Source: Eubacteriales bacterium (GTDB taxonomy: Bacteria; Bacillota; Clostridia; Lachnospirales; Lachnospiraceae). Taken from it: a stretch of DNA of 64,000 nucleotides. Positions 50,168-59,994 of the stretch are shown here, one piece after another (the stretch's first letter is position 1; every line of letters begins with the position of its first letter). Location: assembly GCA_030539395.1 (NCBI GenBank), contig JAUNSC010000004.1, forward strand, positions 6,361 to 70,360, given 5' to 3'. Made by a program: the position numbers and the translations under genes. Under the pieces are notes generated by a model. It ran no database searches. It was not told the DNA's origin and saw nothing but the letters and a program-made list of their open reading frames with translations.

Positions 50168-50391
50168 CAATAACGCATCGGTGCGAAAATATGTTACGGT
50201 GGCGGACTCCAGGACTCTCCGCAAAGCCTTAAAGTAACCGGGAAAAGGAAAAAGCTATGATTATCTGATGATAAAAACCCGGAGGACGGTCATTAAAGTG
50301 CGCAACGAAACGGAGACAAAAGCGGCGCTGAATACGCTGGAGGTCCTCGAGAGCCTGCCTGATACGGATTCCCTGAGCATCCGGGAGAACA
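50168..50391 (+). pseudogene. Displaced Rhs linker fragment at the right end of the array
   Basis: Matches 40700-40918 (VRKYVTVADSRTLRKAL, then MIKTRRTVIKVRNETETKAA). Here the site of the G run reads GGAGG (50281-50285) and stays in frame, but a TAA upstream (50234-50236) replaces the Lys codon found in the other copies. At about 50391 it is joined to minus-strand integrative-element DNA. Confidence 0.75.
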
Positions 50392-50540
50392 ATTCCGGCG
50401 GGGCGTTCTGGCTGCCCGCTTATCCGGGCGGCATACCGTATGTAACCTTTGTAATGCTGCAACACAAGGTTTACCGCTTCCGGCTCGCCGGTGGTTGCCT
50501 GTACGATTGTTTCATAGGGCAGAAGCCTGCTATTCCTCAT
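50392..50540 (-). pseudogene. Truncated helix-turn-helix protein of a Tn916-like element
   Basis: On the minus strand, ATG at 50540 gives MRNSRLLPYETIVQATTGEP, then EAVNLVLQHYKGYIRYAARI and SGQPERPAGI before the sequence runs into Rhs linker. This is the N-terminal part of the short HTH regulator carried by many Tn916/CTn-type elements. The C-terminus is lost at the junction near 50391. Confidence 0.65.
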
Positions 50541-50654
50541 TGCTTGCTAACTCATCAGTGATTGTTTTTGCCAGTTTACTTAAAAAAATGTAGAACCTCT
50601 ACCATTTGCATTACGATATAACTGGTAATCTTGCGGATTCCATTCTTTTTTCAT
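50530..50654 (-). pseudogene. Small frameshifted gene upstream of the HTH remnant
   Basis: Minus strand: KKEWNPQDYQLYRNANGRGS, TFF, then stop; one more T in the run of seven (50582-50588) would join it to LSKLAKTITDELASNEE, whose stop overlaps the HTH start. Family not recognised; overlap and order suggest the regulatory block of an integrative element. Confidence 0.4.
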
Positions 50655-51049
50655 GGCAGGTAACATTTTTTGAAGAATAGACAGGCTTCTATTCTTATCT
50701 TTTTTTTACAAGAGCAAGCTGCAAATGGGCATTGTAGCACATCCACTCTGAAAAACGAAACTGTCGGGTAACGGCTTCATACATATCTGCGAAAAAGTCT
50801 GCATCATTTTCCCGTTTTTCCTGTAATGCGATTTCCAGCATATTTGCTAAAGCAGTCTGTATCTCGGTTACACCTTTAAGTACCCGATGTTCCCAGATTT
50901 TTTCACAAGTGGGATATTCATGTATTTTGTTGATTGCTTTTTGGAAAGCGGTATCATAGCCCTGCTCTTGGACTGTCTTATCGACTTCATTAACAAAATT
51001 TTCAATCTCTATATCTGTTAAATCGTAAGCGCTTAATTTTGTTATTACC
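50651..51049 (-). pseudogene. 5'-truncated gene of an integrative element next to the activase
   Basis: Minus-strand frame without a start reads KVITKLSAYDLTDIEIENFV, DTAFQKAINKIHEYPTCEKI, LKGVTEIQTALANMLEIALQ and FADMYEAVTRQFRFSEWMCY. It begins directly behind the stop of the activase gene, so its 5' end was probably lost at the insertion or deletion junction. Helical protein, not recognised; its TGA overlaps the next small gene. Confidence 0.45.
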
Positions 51050-51052
51050 TTT

Positions 51053-54000
51053 TTAATTATCAGACTTTTTTTTCTGATTTGCCGTTCTTAAATTTTTCTG
51101 CGCAGTGCTGAGCATCAGCTTGATCCGGTTCAGCTGATTAACCTCACTTGCACCGGGGTCGTAATCGATAGCTACAATGTTTGACAGAGGGTATTGTTTT
51201 CGGATTTCTTTAATAACGCCTTTTCCCACAACGTGATTCGGAAGACATCCGAAAGGCTGGGTGCAGACGATATTATTGACCCCGCTGTGTATCAGTTCCA
51301 TCATTTCCCCTGTCAGGAACCATCCTTCTCCGGTCTGATTGCCCAGAGAGACAATTGGTTCAGCATATTTTGCCAGATCCGTGATTTTGGCAGGAGCCGT
51401 AAAATGTTTACTCTTTTCAAACTCTTTAACTGATGTGCTTCGTATAAATTCAAGGAACTTAATTCCGGCATTACACAGGAACGCGGTTCGCTTGCTCATG
51501 CCAAGTTCATTTGCTTTGAAATTAGAGTTGTAGAAGCAATAGAACAGGAAGTCCAGAAGGTCAGGAACCACAGCTTCCGCACCTTCTGATTCCAGCAGTT
51601 CTACCAGATGATTATTGGCGGCCGGCATAAACTTGACAAGAATTTCACCTACAATACCTACACGGGGTTTTTGAATGCCGCGGACAGGGAGTTTGTCAAA
51701 ATCCTGGATAATAGCGCGGCAGAGTTTTGTAAATCCACGGTAAGTAGGATTTGAAGATTCAAGAAAAGCAATACATTCTTTTTTCCACTTTTGGTGCATT
51801 TCGTTTGCAGAGCCGGGTGTCACCTCGTAAGGCCGCATACGGTACAGACACCGCATGAAAATATCGCCAAAGACAACGGCATACATTCCTTTTGTTACCA
51901 GAGGGAGCGTAATCTTAAATCCGGGCTGTTTTTCGAGACCACTGACATTTAAGGATATAACAGGGATTTCCGGGTGTCCTGCTTTTTCCAGCGCTCTGCG
52001 TATAAAGCCGACATAGTTTGTAGCACGGCATCCCCCGCCTGTCTGGGTCATAATAACAGCGGTTTTGGACAAATCGTATTTTCCGGACAGGACAGCATCC
52101 ATAATCTGCCCCACAACTATCAAAGAAGGATAGCAGGCATCATTATTTACATACTTCAGTCCCATGTCCACAGCGCTTTTTCCGTCATTATGAAGAAGTT
52201 CAATATGATAACCACATGTGCGGAAGGCAGGCTCCAGAAGATCAAAATGGATAGGAGACATCTGCGGACAGAGAATCGTGTAATCCTTTCTCATCTCGGG
52301 TGTAAATACCGTTTTGTTAATATTGGACGGATTTATCGCCCGCTGTTCATGGCGCTCGTCTTTCACACGAAGTGCCGCAATCAGAGAACGGATACGGATA
52401 CGGGCGGCTCCCAGATTATTTACCTCGTCAATTTTCAGACAGGTATAGATTTTTCCGGAACCGGAGAGGATGTCGTTTACCTGGTCGGTAGTCACTGCAT
52501 CCAGACCGCATCCAAAGGAATTTAACTGGATCAGATCCAGAAAATCCGTAGTTTTTACATAATTTGCCGCTGCGTACAGACGGCTGTGGTACATCCACTG
52601 GTCACTTACAATCAGAGGACGCTCCGGCTGATGTAAGTGAGAAACACTGTCTTCTGTTAATACGGCAATTCCATAAGAGGTGATCAGTTCGGGGATCCCG
52701 TGATTAATTTCATTATCAATATGATAGGGGCGGCCGGCAAGAACAATTCCATGTTTGTTGTTTGCTTTCAGCCACTCAATAGTTTCTTCGCCCTTTTTCC
52801 ACATGGCGCGGCGCACATTTTCAAGCTCTGTCCAGCCGGCAGCAGCAGCAGCCTTAATTTCATTTGACGGAATTTCCGGAAATGCTTTAACAAGCTGCGT
52901 GGTAACTGTTTCAAGGCTGGTGAATGCCATAAACGGATTGCGGAAATCAATATTTTCTGCGCAAAGACCTTCCACATTATTTTTAATGTTTTCCGCATAG
53001 GAAGTTACAATCGGACAGTTGTAATGGTTATTCGCGTCAGGGAATTCATTTCTTTCATAAGGAATACACGGATAAAAGATAAATTGTACTCCCTGATGAA
53101 GAAGCCATTCAATGTGTCCGTGAGCAAGTTTGGCAGGATAACATTCTGATTCGCTTGGGATGGACTCAATACCCAGTTCATAAATTTTTCTGCTTGACGG
53201 CGGAGAAAGAACTACACGATAACCAAGCTGTGTGAAAAATTTGTGCCAGAAGGGGTAGTTTTCATACATGTTCAGTACACGGGGGATTCCTACTGTTCCA
53301 CGTTTTGCTTCGTTTATCTCCAAAGACTCATAAGAGAAGAGGAGTTTATTTTTATAAGCAAAAAGATTCGGGATATCCGTGTTCTTTTTTTCTTTTCCAA
53401 GGCCGCGTTCACAGCGGTTTCCACTGACAAATTGACGGCCGCCGGTAAAGCGGTTGATAGTCAGACGGCACTGGTTGGTACATCCTTTGCACTTTGCCAT
53501 ATGGGTTGTGAACTGCAGTTTGTTTATCTTATCAATGGTGAGCATGGTGGTCGGTTCGCCATTATAACGTTCCCTCGCTATCAAAGCAGCCCCAAAAGCT
53601 CCCATAATACCGGCAATATCCGGACGAATGGCCTCACAGTCAGCAATTCTTTCGAAGCTGCGCAGGACTGCATCATTATAGAAAGTACCGCCCTGAACAA
53701 CAATATGCTTTCCTAAAGAAGAAGCATCTGACACTTTAATAACTTTATAAAGTGCATTTTTTATTACGGAATAAGCAAGTCCGGCAGAGATATCTGCAAC
53801 AGAGGCGCCTTCTTTCTGGGCCTGTTTTACTTTTGAATTCATAAATACAGTACAGCGTGTTCCAAGATCAATAGGGTGTTCGGCAAAAAGCGCTTCGTGG
53901 GCAAAATCACTGACCGTATAATTCAGAGATTTTGCAAATGTTTCAATGAAAGAACCGCAGCCGGAGGAGCAGGCCTCGTTCAGCTGCACACTGTCAACCG

Positions 54001-55309
54001 TATGATTTTTGATTTTGATGCATTTCATATCCTGACCGCCAATGTCCAGAATACAATCTACGTCCGGGTCAAAGAATGCAGCGGCGTAGTAATGGGAAAC
54101 TGTTTCAACTTCCCCTTCATCCAGCATCAGCGCGGCTTTGATCAGCGCCTCACCGTAACCGGTGGAACAGGACCAGGCAATATGGGCGCTTTCCGGAAGA
54201 AGAGAATAAATCTCCTGGATTGCACTTATGGTGGTTTTCAGAGGGCTTCCGTTATTATTACTGTAAAAAGAATATAACAGAGAACCGTCTTCACCGACAA
54301 GAGCGGCCTTTGTTGTAGTAGAGCCTGCATCAATGCCAAGAAAACATAATCCTTCATATGTACTCAGATCATCTGTGATGACGTTGTACTGATTCTGGCG
54401 TTCATTAAATTCATCATAATCTATCTGACTTGCAAAAAGAGGCTCCAGGCGGGCAACCTCAAATTCCAGGTGGATATTTCCTGAAAGCCGTTCGATCAGA
54501 GCGGCTGAAGTTGTTTTCACATCCGGGCTATTGTTCAGCGCGGAACCAATAGCTGCGAAAAGATGTGAGTTTTCCGGTGTAATAGCATGCTCATCATCCA
54601 GATTCAATGTGCGGATAAAAGCAGCTTTTAATTCGGACAGAAAATGAAGCGGACCTCCAAGAAAAGCAACATGGCCGCGTATGGGCTTTCCGCATGCAAG
54701 ACCGCTGATGGTCTGGTTTACTACTGCCTGAAAAATAGAGGCAGACAGATCTTCTTTTGTAGCCCCCTCATTGATCAGCGGCTGGATATCAGATTTTGCA
54801 AAAACACCGCATCGCGCCGCGATAGAATAAAGAGACTGATAATTTTTGGCGTATTCATTCAGACCGCTGGCATCTGTTTGAAGAAGAGATGCCATCTGGT
54901 CAATAAAAGAACCGGTACCGCCGGCGCAGATGCCGTTCATACGCTGTTCGACACTGCCGCCTTCAAAATAAATGATCTTTGCATCTTCACCGCCAAGCTC
55001 AATAGCCACATCTGTCTGAGGAGCGTAGTGAGAAAGGGCGGAAGAGACAGCAATTACTTCCTGTACAAACGGAACTTCCAAATGTTTGGCAAGTGAAAGG
55101 CCGCCGGAACCTGTGATGACCGGTGAAACATTCATGATTCCCAGTTTTGCCTCCGCTTTTTCCAAAAGGGAAGCGAGTGTTTCCTGTATATTTGCATAAT
55201 GCCTTTCATAGTCGGAAAACAGAAGTTCGTTTCGGGAGTCCAGCACAGCTATTTTTACTGTGGTAGAACCAATGTCTATTCCAAGACGATATAAATTTTG
55301 ACTACTCAT
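51053..55309 (-). CDS. Double-BadF acyl-CoA dehydratase activase-related protein
   Basis: 1418 residues, ATG 55309 behind AAAGGAGGT. Two ASKHA ATPase domains of the BadF/HgdC type: residues 1-300 ([45 protein letters not shown]) and about 320-580 ([44 protein letters not shown] with the Cys that would hold an Fe-S cluster). Then a four-Cys cluster ([16 protein letters not shown]), a DUF2229-type region ([20 protein letters not shown]) and a HgdB-like C-terminal region ([33 protein letters not shown]). Such fusions are widespread in Clostridia and probably drive ATP-dependent electron transfer, but the substrate is unknown. Divergent from tgt. Confidence 0.9.
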   Translation of the reverse strand: MSSQNLYRLGIDIGSTTVKIAVLDSRNELLFSDYERHYANIQETLASLLEKAEAKLGIMNVSPVITGSGGLSLAKHLEVPFVQEVIAVSSALSHYAPQTDVAIELGGEDAKIIYFEGGSVEQRMNGICAGGTGSFIDQMASLLQTDASGLNEYAKNYQSLYSIAARCGVFAKSDIQPLINEGATKEDLSASIFQAVVNQTISGLACGKPIRGHVAFLGGPLHFLSELKAAFIRTLNLDDEHAITPENSHLFAAIGSALNNSPDVKTTSAALIERLSGNIHLEFEVARLEPLFASQIDYDEFNERQNQYNVITDDLSTYEGLCFLGIDAGSTTTKAALVGEDGSLLYSFYSNNNGSPLKTTISAIQEIYSLLPESAHIAWSCSTGYGEALIKAALMLDEGEVETVSHYYAAAFFDPDVDCILDIGGQDMKCIKIKNHTVDSVQLNEACSSGCGSFIETFAKSLNYTVSDFAHEALFAEHPIDLGTRCTVFMNSKVKQAQKEGASVADISAGLAYSVIKNALYKVIKVSDASSLGKHIVVQGGTFYNDAVLRSFERIADCEAIRPDIAGIMGAFGAALIARERYNGEPTTMLTIDKINKLQFTTHMAKCKGCTNQCRLTINRFTGGRQFVSGNRCERGLGKEKKNTDIPNLFAYKNKLLFSYESLEINEAKRGTVGIPRVLNMYENYPFWHKFFTQLGYRVVLSPPSSRKIYELGIESIPSESECYPAKLAHGHIEWLLHQGVQFIFYPCIPYERNEFPDANNHYNCPIVTSYAENIKNNVEGLCAENIDFRNPFMAFTSLETVTTQLVKAFPEIPSNEIKAAAAAGWTELENVRRAMWKKGEETIEWLKANNKHGIVLAGRPYHIDNEINHGIPELITSYGIAVLTEDSVSHLHQPERPLIVSDQWMYHSRLYAAANYVKTTDFLDLIQLNSFGCGLDAVTTDQVNDILSGSGKIYTCLKIDEVNNLGAARIRIRSLIAALRVKDERHEQRAINPSNINKTVFTPEMRKDYTILCPQMSPIHFDLLEPAFRTCGYHIELLHNDGKSAVDMGLKYVNNDACYPSLIVVGQIMDAVLSGKYDLSKTAVIMTQTGGGCRATNYVGFIRRALEKAGHPEIPVISLNVSGLEKQPGFKITLPLVTKGMYAVVFGDIFMRCLYRMRPYEVTPGSANEMHQKWKKECIAFLESSNPTYRGFTKLCRAIIQDFDKLPVRGIQKPRVGIVGEILVKFMPAANNHLVELLESEGAEAVVPDLLDFLFYCFYNSNFKANELGMSKRTAFLCNAGIKFLEFIRSTSVKEFEKSKHFTAPAKITDLAKYAEPIVSLGNQTGEGWFLTGEMMELIHSGVNNIVCTQPFGCLPNHVVGKGVIKEIRKQYPLSNIVAIDYDPGASEVNQLNRIKLMLSTAQKNLRTANQKKKSDN

Positions 55310-55370
55310 AAAGTCAGGAAGACCTCCTTTATAAACACTAAATATTGTATTCCCTTATTTTTCAGCCTAC

Positions 55371-55399
55371 AGTATACGACACTTTTCGCACAAGCGCAA
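55371..55399 (-). promoter_or_regulatory. Promoter of the activase gene
   Basis: On the minus strand TTGCGC (55394-55399), a 17-nt spacer and TATACT (55371-55376), about 62 nt before the start codon. Confidence 0.7.
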
Positions 55400-55441
55400 G
55401 TTGAAGATATCGACCAAATTCATTAAAATTTGGTAAATTTA

Positions 55442-55470
55442 TTGCAAAAAAAGTATTTTTATTTTATGCT
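55442..55470 (+). promoter_or_regulatory. Promoter of tgt
   Basis: TTGCAA (55442-55447), 17-nt spacer, TATGCT (55465-55470). Transcription would start near 55477, so the in-frame ATG at 55480 is too close and the ATG at 55513 is favoured as the tgt start. Confidence 0.65.
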
Positions 55471-55512
55471 TAGGAAAATATGTCATCTGACAAAAAAATA
55501 TATGAGGTTGTT

Positions 55513-56643
55513 ATGTATAAAATTAAGAAGATAGAGGGAAAAGCAAAACGGGCTGAATTTGTGACGGTACATGGAACAATCCAGACTCCGGTATTTATGA
55601 ATGTTGGAACAGCTGCAGCAATAAAGGGTGCAGTCTCTACTATGGATCTGCAGGAAATAGGAACCCAGGTGGAGCTGTCAAACACCTATCATCTTCATGT
55701 GCGTCCGGGAGATGATGTGGTAAAAGCCATGGGCGGCCTGCACAAATTTATGGTCTGGGACAAACCAATCCTTACGGATTCCGGCGGATTTCAGGTATTC
55801 TCCCTTGCGGGACTCCGAAAGATCAAAGAGGAAGGAGTGTATTTTCACTCTCATGTGGACGGAAGGAAGATTTTTATGGGGCCGGAGGAGAGTATGCAGA
55901 TTCAGTCCAATCTGGCTTCCACAATCGCAATGGCATTTGATGAATGTCCTTCCAGCGTGGCTTCACGGGAATATGTGCAGGCATCTGTAGAGAGGACTAC
56001 GCGATGGCTGGTACGATGCAAAAACGAGATGGAGAGGCTTAACAGTCTTCCGGATACGATTAATAAACATCAATTGCTTTTTGGAATCAATCAGGGGGCC
56101 GTCTATGAGGATATCCGGATTGCTCATGCGCAGGAGATTTCAAAACTTGATCTTGACGGATATGCTGTAGGAGGGTTGGCTGTGGGAGAGACTCATGAGG
56201 AGATGTACCGCATTCTGGATGCTGTAGTACCGCATCTTCCGCAGAATAAGCCGACTTATCTGATGGGAGTGGGGACACCGGCTAATATTCTTGAGGCAGT
56301 CGATCGCGGAATTGATTTTTTCGATTGCGTGTACCCAGGCAGAAACGGTCGTCATGGCCATGTGTATACTGCAAACGGTAAACTCAATCTGTTTAATGAA
56401 AAATTCAAACTTGATGAAAAGCCGATTGAAGAAGGCTGCCAGTGCCCGGCCTGTCGCCATTACAGCAGAGCATATATCCGCCATCTGCTGAAGGCCGGGG
56501 AAATGCTGGGTATGCGGTTATGCGTGCTTCATAACCTGTATTTCTACAATCATTTAATGGAAGAAATACGTAATGCACTGGATGCCGGATGCTATAAAGA
56601 ATTTAAAGAACAGAAATTATCCCAAATGGAAAAAACCTCTTGA
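55513..56643 (+). CDS. tgt: tRNA-guanine transglycosylase
   Basis: 376 residues from ATG 55513, matching the family start MYKIKKIEGKAKRAEF and lying behind a TGAGG site. The enzyme swaps guanine 34 of GUN anticodon tRNAs for preQ1. Catalytic and binding motifs are present: TDSGGFQVFSL, the nucleophile Asp in DCVYPGRNGRHG, GGLAVGE, and the zinc site CQCPACRHYSRAYIRHL with the late His in LHNLYFY. Usual length. Followed by yajC, a common gene pair. Confidence 0.95.
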   Translation: MYKIKKIEGKAKRAEFVTVHGTIQTPVFMNVGTAAAIKGAVSTMDLQEIGTQVELSNTYHLHVRPGDDVVKAMGGLHKFMVWDKPILTDSGGFQVFSLAGLRKIKEEGVYFHSHVDGRKIFMGPEESMQIQSNLASTIAMAFDECPSSVASREYVQASVERTTRWLVRCKNEMERLNSLPDTINKHQLLFGINQGAVYEDIRIAHAQEISKLDLDGYAVGGLAVGETHEEMYRILDAVVPHLPQNKPTYLMGVGTPANILEAVDRGIDFFDCVYPGRNGRHGHVYTANGKLNLFNEKFKLDEKPIEEGCQCPACRHYSRAYIRHLLKAGEMLGMRLCVLHNLYFYNHLMEEIRNALDAGCYKEFKEQKLSQMEKTS

Positions 56644-56711
56644 TGAATTGCAGGTTTTTGTGTATTATGTATATGTTATGTATTTGAGAACGAAAAATGG
56701 AGGAATTTGAG

Positions 56712-57035
56712 ATGAATTTTTTATTATCAGGTGATGCAGCAGCTTCCGGCGGAGCAGGCGGCGGAATGGCATTATTGTTATTTTATGTGGTGATCATCGG
56801 TGCTATGATGTATTTTATGGCGATTCGCCCGCAGAAAAAAGAGCAGAAGAGAGTGACTGCCATGCTGGCAGATCTTGCGGTAGGAGATACGATTGTTACA
56901 ACAAGCGGTTTTTATGGTGTTGTGATTGACATTACAGATGAAGATGTGATTGTTGAATTCGGAAGCAATAAAAATTGTAGAATTCCGATGAGGAAATCTG
57001 CCATTGCAGAAGTTGAAAAGGCAGACGCAGAATAA
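56712..57035 (+). CDS. yajC: Preprotein translocase subunit YajC
   Basis: 107 residues from ATG 56712, 8 nt after GGAGG (56699-56703). One membrane helix (MALLLFYVVIIGAMMYFMA) followed by the family motif IRPQKKEQKR and a small beta domain (VGDTIVTTSGFYGVV). YajC joins the SecDF accessory complex of protein export. A Gly/Ala-rich stretch precedes the helix. Standard place after tgt. Confidence 0.93.
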   Translation: MNFLLSGDAAASGGAGGGMALLLFYVVIIGAMMYFMAIRPQKKEQKRVTAMLADLAVGDTIVTTSGFYGVVIDITDEDVIVEFGSNKNCRIPMRKSAIAEVEKADAE

Positions 57036-57061
57036 TCACAGCTGAACTGGAAAATAAAGAG

Positions 57062-57109
57062 GGGACATAGCGTTTTTACGCTGTGTCCCTCGTTTAGCAA
57101 AAGAGGGAC
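57062..57109 (+). promoter_or_regulatory. leuB leader with two mutually exclusive hairpins
   Basis: Stem 1: GGGACATAGCG (57062-57072) / CGCTGTGTCCC (57079-57089). Stem 2: GTCCCTC (57085-57091) / GAGGGAC (57103-57109), the latter covering the leuB ribosome site. The stems share 57085-57089, so only one can form. No T-box features are seen. Confidence 0.5.
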
Positions 57110-57114
57110 AGGAT

Positions 57115-58197
57115 ATGAATTATAAAATTGCATTGATTCCTGGAGATGGAATCGGACCGGAAATTGTAAAAGAGGCTGTAAAAGTTCTTGATAAGGCAGG
57201 GGAAAAATATGGTTTTACTCTGGAGTATGAAAAGCTGCTTATGGGCGGAGCATCCATTGATGTACACGGCATTCCGCTGACAGATGAGACAATTGCTGCA
57301 GCAAAAGCAAGTGATGCTGTTTTGATGGGATCTATTGGCGGAGATGCCAGAACTTCTCCGTGGTATAAACTGGAACCATCCAAAAGACCGGAAGCCGGAC
57401 TGTTAAAGATCAGGAAAGAGCTGAATCTGTTTGCAAATCTGCGCCCGGCATATCTTTATGAGGAACTGAAAGAGGCGTGCCCCCTCAGAGATGATATTAT
57501 CGGCGACGGATTTGATATGATGATCATGCGTGAGCTTACAGGCGGACTTTACTTCGGTGAAAGAAAAACGGTAGAAGAAAACGGTATCAGAAAAGCAATT
57601 GATACCCTTACATATGACGAAAATGAAATCCGCAGAATTGCTAAAAGAGGATTTGATATTGCAAGAAAAAGAAGAAAGAAAGTTACCAGCGTAGATAAAG
57701 CCAATGTTCTGGATTCCTCCCGTCTGTGGAGGGCCGTTGTAGAAGAAGTGGCAAAGGATTATCCGGATGTGGAGCTTTCCCATATGCTGGTTGACAACTG
57801 TGCAATGCAGCTTGTGAGAGATCCGAAACAGTTTGATGTCATTCTTACAGAGAATATGTTTGGCGATATTCTTTCTGACGAGGCCAGCATGGTGACCGGG
57901 TCTATCGGAATGCTTTCATCTGCCAGCCTGAATGAGACAAAATTCGGACTTTATGAACCAAGCCATGGCTCTGCTCCGGATATTGCGGGTATGGATATTG
58001 CAAATCCGATTGCAACGATTCTTTCAGCCGCTATGATGCTCAGGTTTTCACTTGATCTTGACGAAGCGGCAGATGCCATTGAAAATGCGGTGAAACAGGT
58101 GCTGAAAGATGGATACCGCACAGGCGATATCATGTCAGAGGGCTGCAAAAAAGTCGGATGCAGAGAAATGGGCGATCTGATCGCACAGCGGGTATAG
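57115..58197 (+). CDS. leuB: 3-isopropylmalate dehydrogenase
   Basis: 360 residues. LeuB oxidises and decarboxylates 3-isopropylmalate in leucine synthesis with NAD. Family motifs: [51 protein letters not shown] with the metal-binding Asp residues, and [19 protein letters not shown]. Full length. leuA, leuC and leuD are not in the window. It leads a branched-chain and serine cluster. Confidence 0.96.
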   Translation: MNYKIALIPGDGIGPEIVKEAVKVLDKAGEKYGFTLEYEKLLMGGASIDVHGIPLTDETIAAAKASDAVLMGSIGGDARTSPWYKLEPSKRPEAGLLKIRKELNLFANLRPAYLYEELKEACPLRDDIIGDGFDMMIMRELTGGLYFGERKTVEENGIRKAIDTLTYDENEIRRIAKRGFDIARKRRKKVTSVDKANVLDSSRLWRAVVEEVAKDYPDVELSHMLVDNCAMQLVRDPKQFDVILTENMFGDILSDEASMVTGSIGMLSSASLNETKFGLYEPSHGSAPDIAGMDIANPIATILSAAMMLRFSLDLDEAADAIENAVKQVLKDGYRTGDIMSEGCKKVGCREMGDLIAQRV

Positions 58198-58207
58198 AAG
58201 AAATACA

Positions 58208-58304
58208 GGTATACCATAATGCGCTGAAAACATGCGCAAGAAGGAGGAAATACCCGGAGGGTATACCATTATGCGCTGAAAACATGCGCAAGAAGGAGGA
58301 AATT
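58208..58304 (+). repeat. Tandem duplication of the ilvD ribosome-binding leader
   Basis: 58208-58252 and 58260-58304 are 45-nt direct repeats with two differences, spaced 52 nt apart. Each has a minimal ATGCGCTGA frame and the site AAGAAGGAGGAAAT. Only the second copy is placed for ilvD ATG 58305. Confidence 0.9.
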
Positions 58305-59966
58305 ATGAGAAGTGATGCGGTAAAAAAAGGAATGCAGCAGGCACCTCACAGATCTCTGTTTAATGCATTGGGACTGACTGAGGAAGAAATGGATAAGCCG
58401 TTAATCGGTATTGTCAATTCATATAACGAAATTGTTCCGGGACATATGAACCTGGATAAGATCACGGAAGCCGTTAAAATGGGAGTTGCTCTTGCGGGCG
58501 GTGTGCCGAGAGAGTTTCCTGCCATTGCAGTCTGTGACGGTATAGCGATGGGGCATGTGGGAATGAAATATTCTCTGGTGACAAGAGATTTGATTGCAGA
58601 CTCTACGGAATGTATGGCAATGGCTCATCAGTTTGATGCTCTTGTCTGCATCCCGAACTGTGATAAAAATGTACCTGGACTTTTGATGGCAGCAGCCAGA
58701 CTGAATATTCCGACTATTTTTGTAAGCGGCGGTCCTATGATGGCTGGTCATGTAAAAGGACAGAAACGCAGTCTTTCCAGTATGTTTGAGGCTGTGGGTT
58801 CTTATGCTGCAGGGACTATGACGGAAGAGGATGTACACGAGTTTGAATGCAATGTATGTCCGACATGTGGTTCCTGTTCCGGTATGTACACAGCAAACAG
58901 TATGAACTGTCTGACAGAGGCACTTGGTATGGGACTGCGCGGAAACGGTACAATTCCGGCTGTTTACTCTGAGAGAATCAAACTTGCAAAACATGCAGGT
59001 ATGAAGATTGTAGAACTTGTTGAAAAAAATATTCGTCCAAGAGACATTATGACAGAGGCGGCTTTCAGAAATGCACTTACTGTAGATATGGCACTTGGAT
59101 GTTCGACGAACAGTATGCTTCATCTTCCGGCAATCGCTCATGAGGCCGGCGTTGAACTGAATGTGGATATTGCAAATGAAATCAGCGCAAGGACTCCAAA
59201 TCTGTGTCATCTGGCACCGGCAGGTCCGACTTATATGGAAGACTTAAATGCTGCCGGAGGTGTATATGCAGTCATGAACGAATTGGATAAGAAAGGTCTG
59301 TTGAACACAGATCTGATTACTGTTACAGGTAAGACAATAAAAGAAAACATCAGCGGATGCGTCAATTTAAATCCGGAAGTTATCCGCCCAATTGATAATC
59401 CGTACAGCCAGACTGGCGGTATCGCTGTTCTGAAAGGTAATCTTGCTCCGGATTCCGGTGTGGTAAAACGTTCTGCAGTTGTTCCGGAAATGATGGTCCA
59501 TGAAGGTCCGGCAAGAGTATTTGACTGTGAAGAAGATGCGATTGAAGCCATCAAAAGCGGCAGGATTGTTGCAGGAGATGTTGTCGTTATTCGTTACGAA
59601 GGTCCGAAAGGCGGCCCTGGTATGCGTGAAATGTTGAACCCGACATCTGCAATTGCAGGTATGGGACTGGGGTCTTCTGTGGCGCTGATTACAGACGGGC
59701 GTTTCAGCGGAGCCTCCAGGGGAGCTTCCATCGGCCATGTATCACCGGAAGCGGCAGTTGGCGGACCGATCGCACTGGTTGAGGAAGGCGATATTATTAA
59801 GATTAATATTCCGGAGAATAAACTGGATTTTGTTATTTCGGATGAAGAGCTTGCGGCAAGAAAAGCTAAATGGCAGCCAAGAGAACCGAAGGTGACAACG
59901 GGATATCTGGCACGTTACGCGAAAATGGTTACATCTGGAAATCGCGGCGCCGTTTTGGAACTGTAA
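58305..59966 (+). CDS. ilvD: Dihydroxy-acid dehydratase
   Basis: 553 residues from ATG 58305 behind AAGGAGG; the frame is open upstream into the leuB end, but only this start fits the family ([20 protein letters not shown]). IlvD makes the 2-keto acids of valine and isoleucine and holds an Fe-S cluster: Cys in [11 protein letters not shown] and [18 protein letters not shown]. Other motifs: [42 protein letters not shown] and [12 protein letters not shown]. Full length. Confidence 0.96.
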   Translation: MRSDAVKKGMQQAPHRSLFNALGLTEEEMDKPLIGIVNSYNEIVPGHMNLDKITEAVKMGVALAGGVPREFPAIAVCDGIAMGHVGMKYSLVTRDLIADSTECMAMAHQFDALVCIPNCDKNVPGLLMAAARLNIPTIFVSGGPMMAGHVKGQKRSLSSMFEAVGSYAAGTMTEEDVHEFECNVCPTCGSCSGMYTANSMNCLTEALGMGLRGNGTIPAVYSERIKLAKHAGMKIVELVEKNIRPRDIMTEAAFRNALTVDMALGCSTNSMLHLPAIAHEAGVELNVDIANEISARTPNLCHLAPAGPTYMEDLNAAGGVYAVMNELDKKGLLNTDLITVTGKTIKENISGCVNLNPEVIRPIDNPYSQTGGIAVLKGNLAPDSGVVKRSAVVPEMMVHEGPARVFDCEEDAIEAIKSGRIVAGDVVVIRYEGPKGGPGMREMLNPTSAIAGMGLGSSVALITDGRFSGASRGASIGHVSPEAAVGGPIALVEEGDIIKINIPENKLDFVISDEELAARKAKWQPREPKVTTGYLARYAKMVTSGNRGAVLEL

Positions 59967-59994
59967 GCTGCAGGGAAAGTTTGAGGAGGTAAAT

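Noticed and set aside
51194-55096. Plus-strand open frames opposite the activase gene
   Set aside because: Antisense shadows of a strongly conserved minus-strand protein.
57036-57114. T-box riboswitch before leuB
   Set aside because: Gap is too short and lacks the conserved T-box sequence and terminator pair; only local hairpins are seen.
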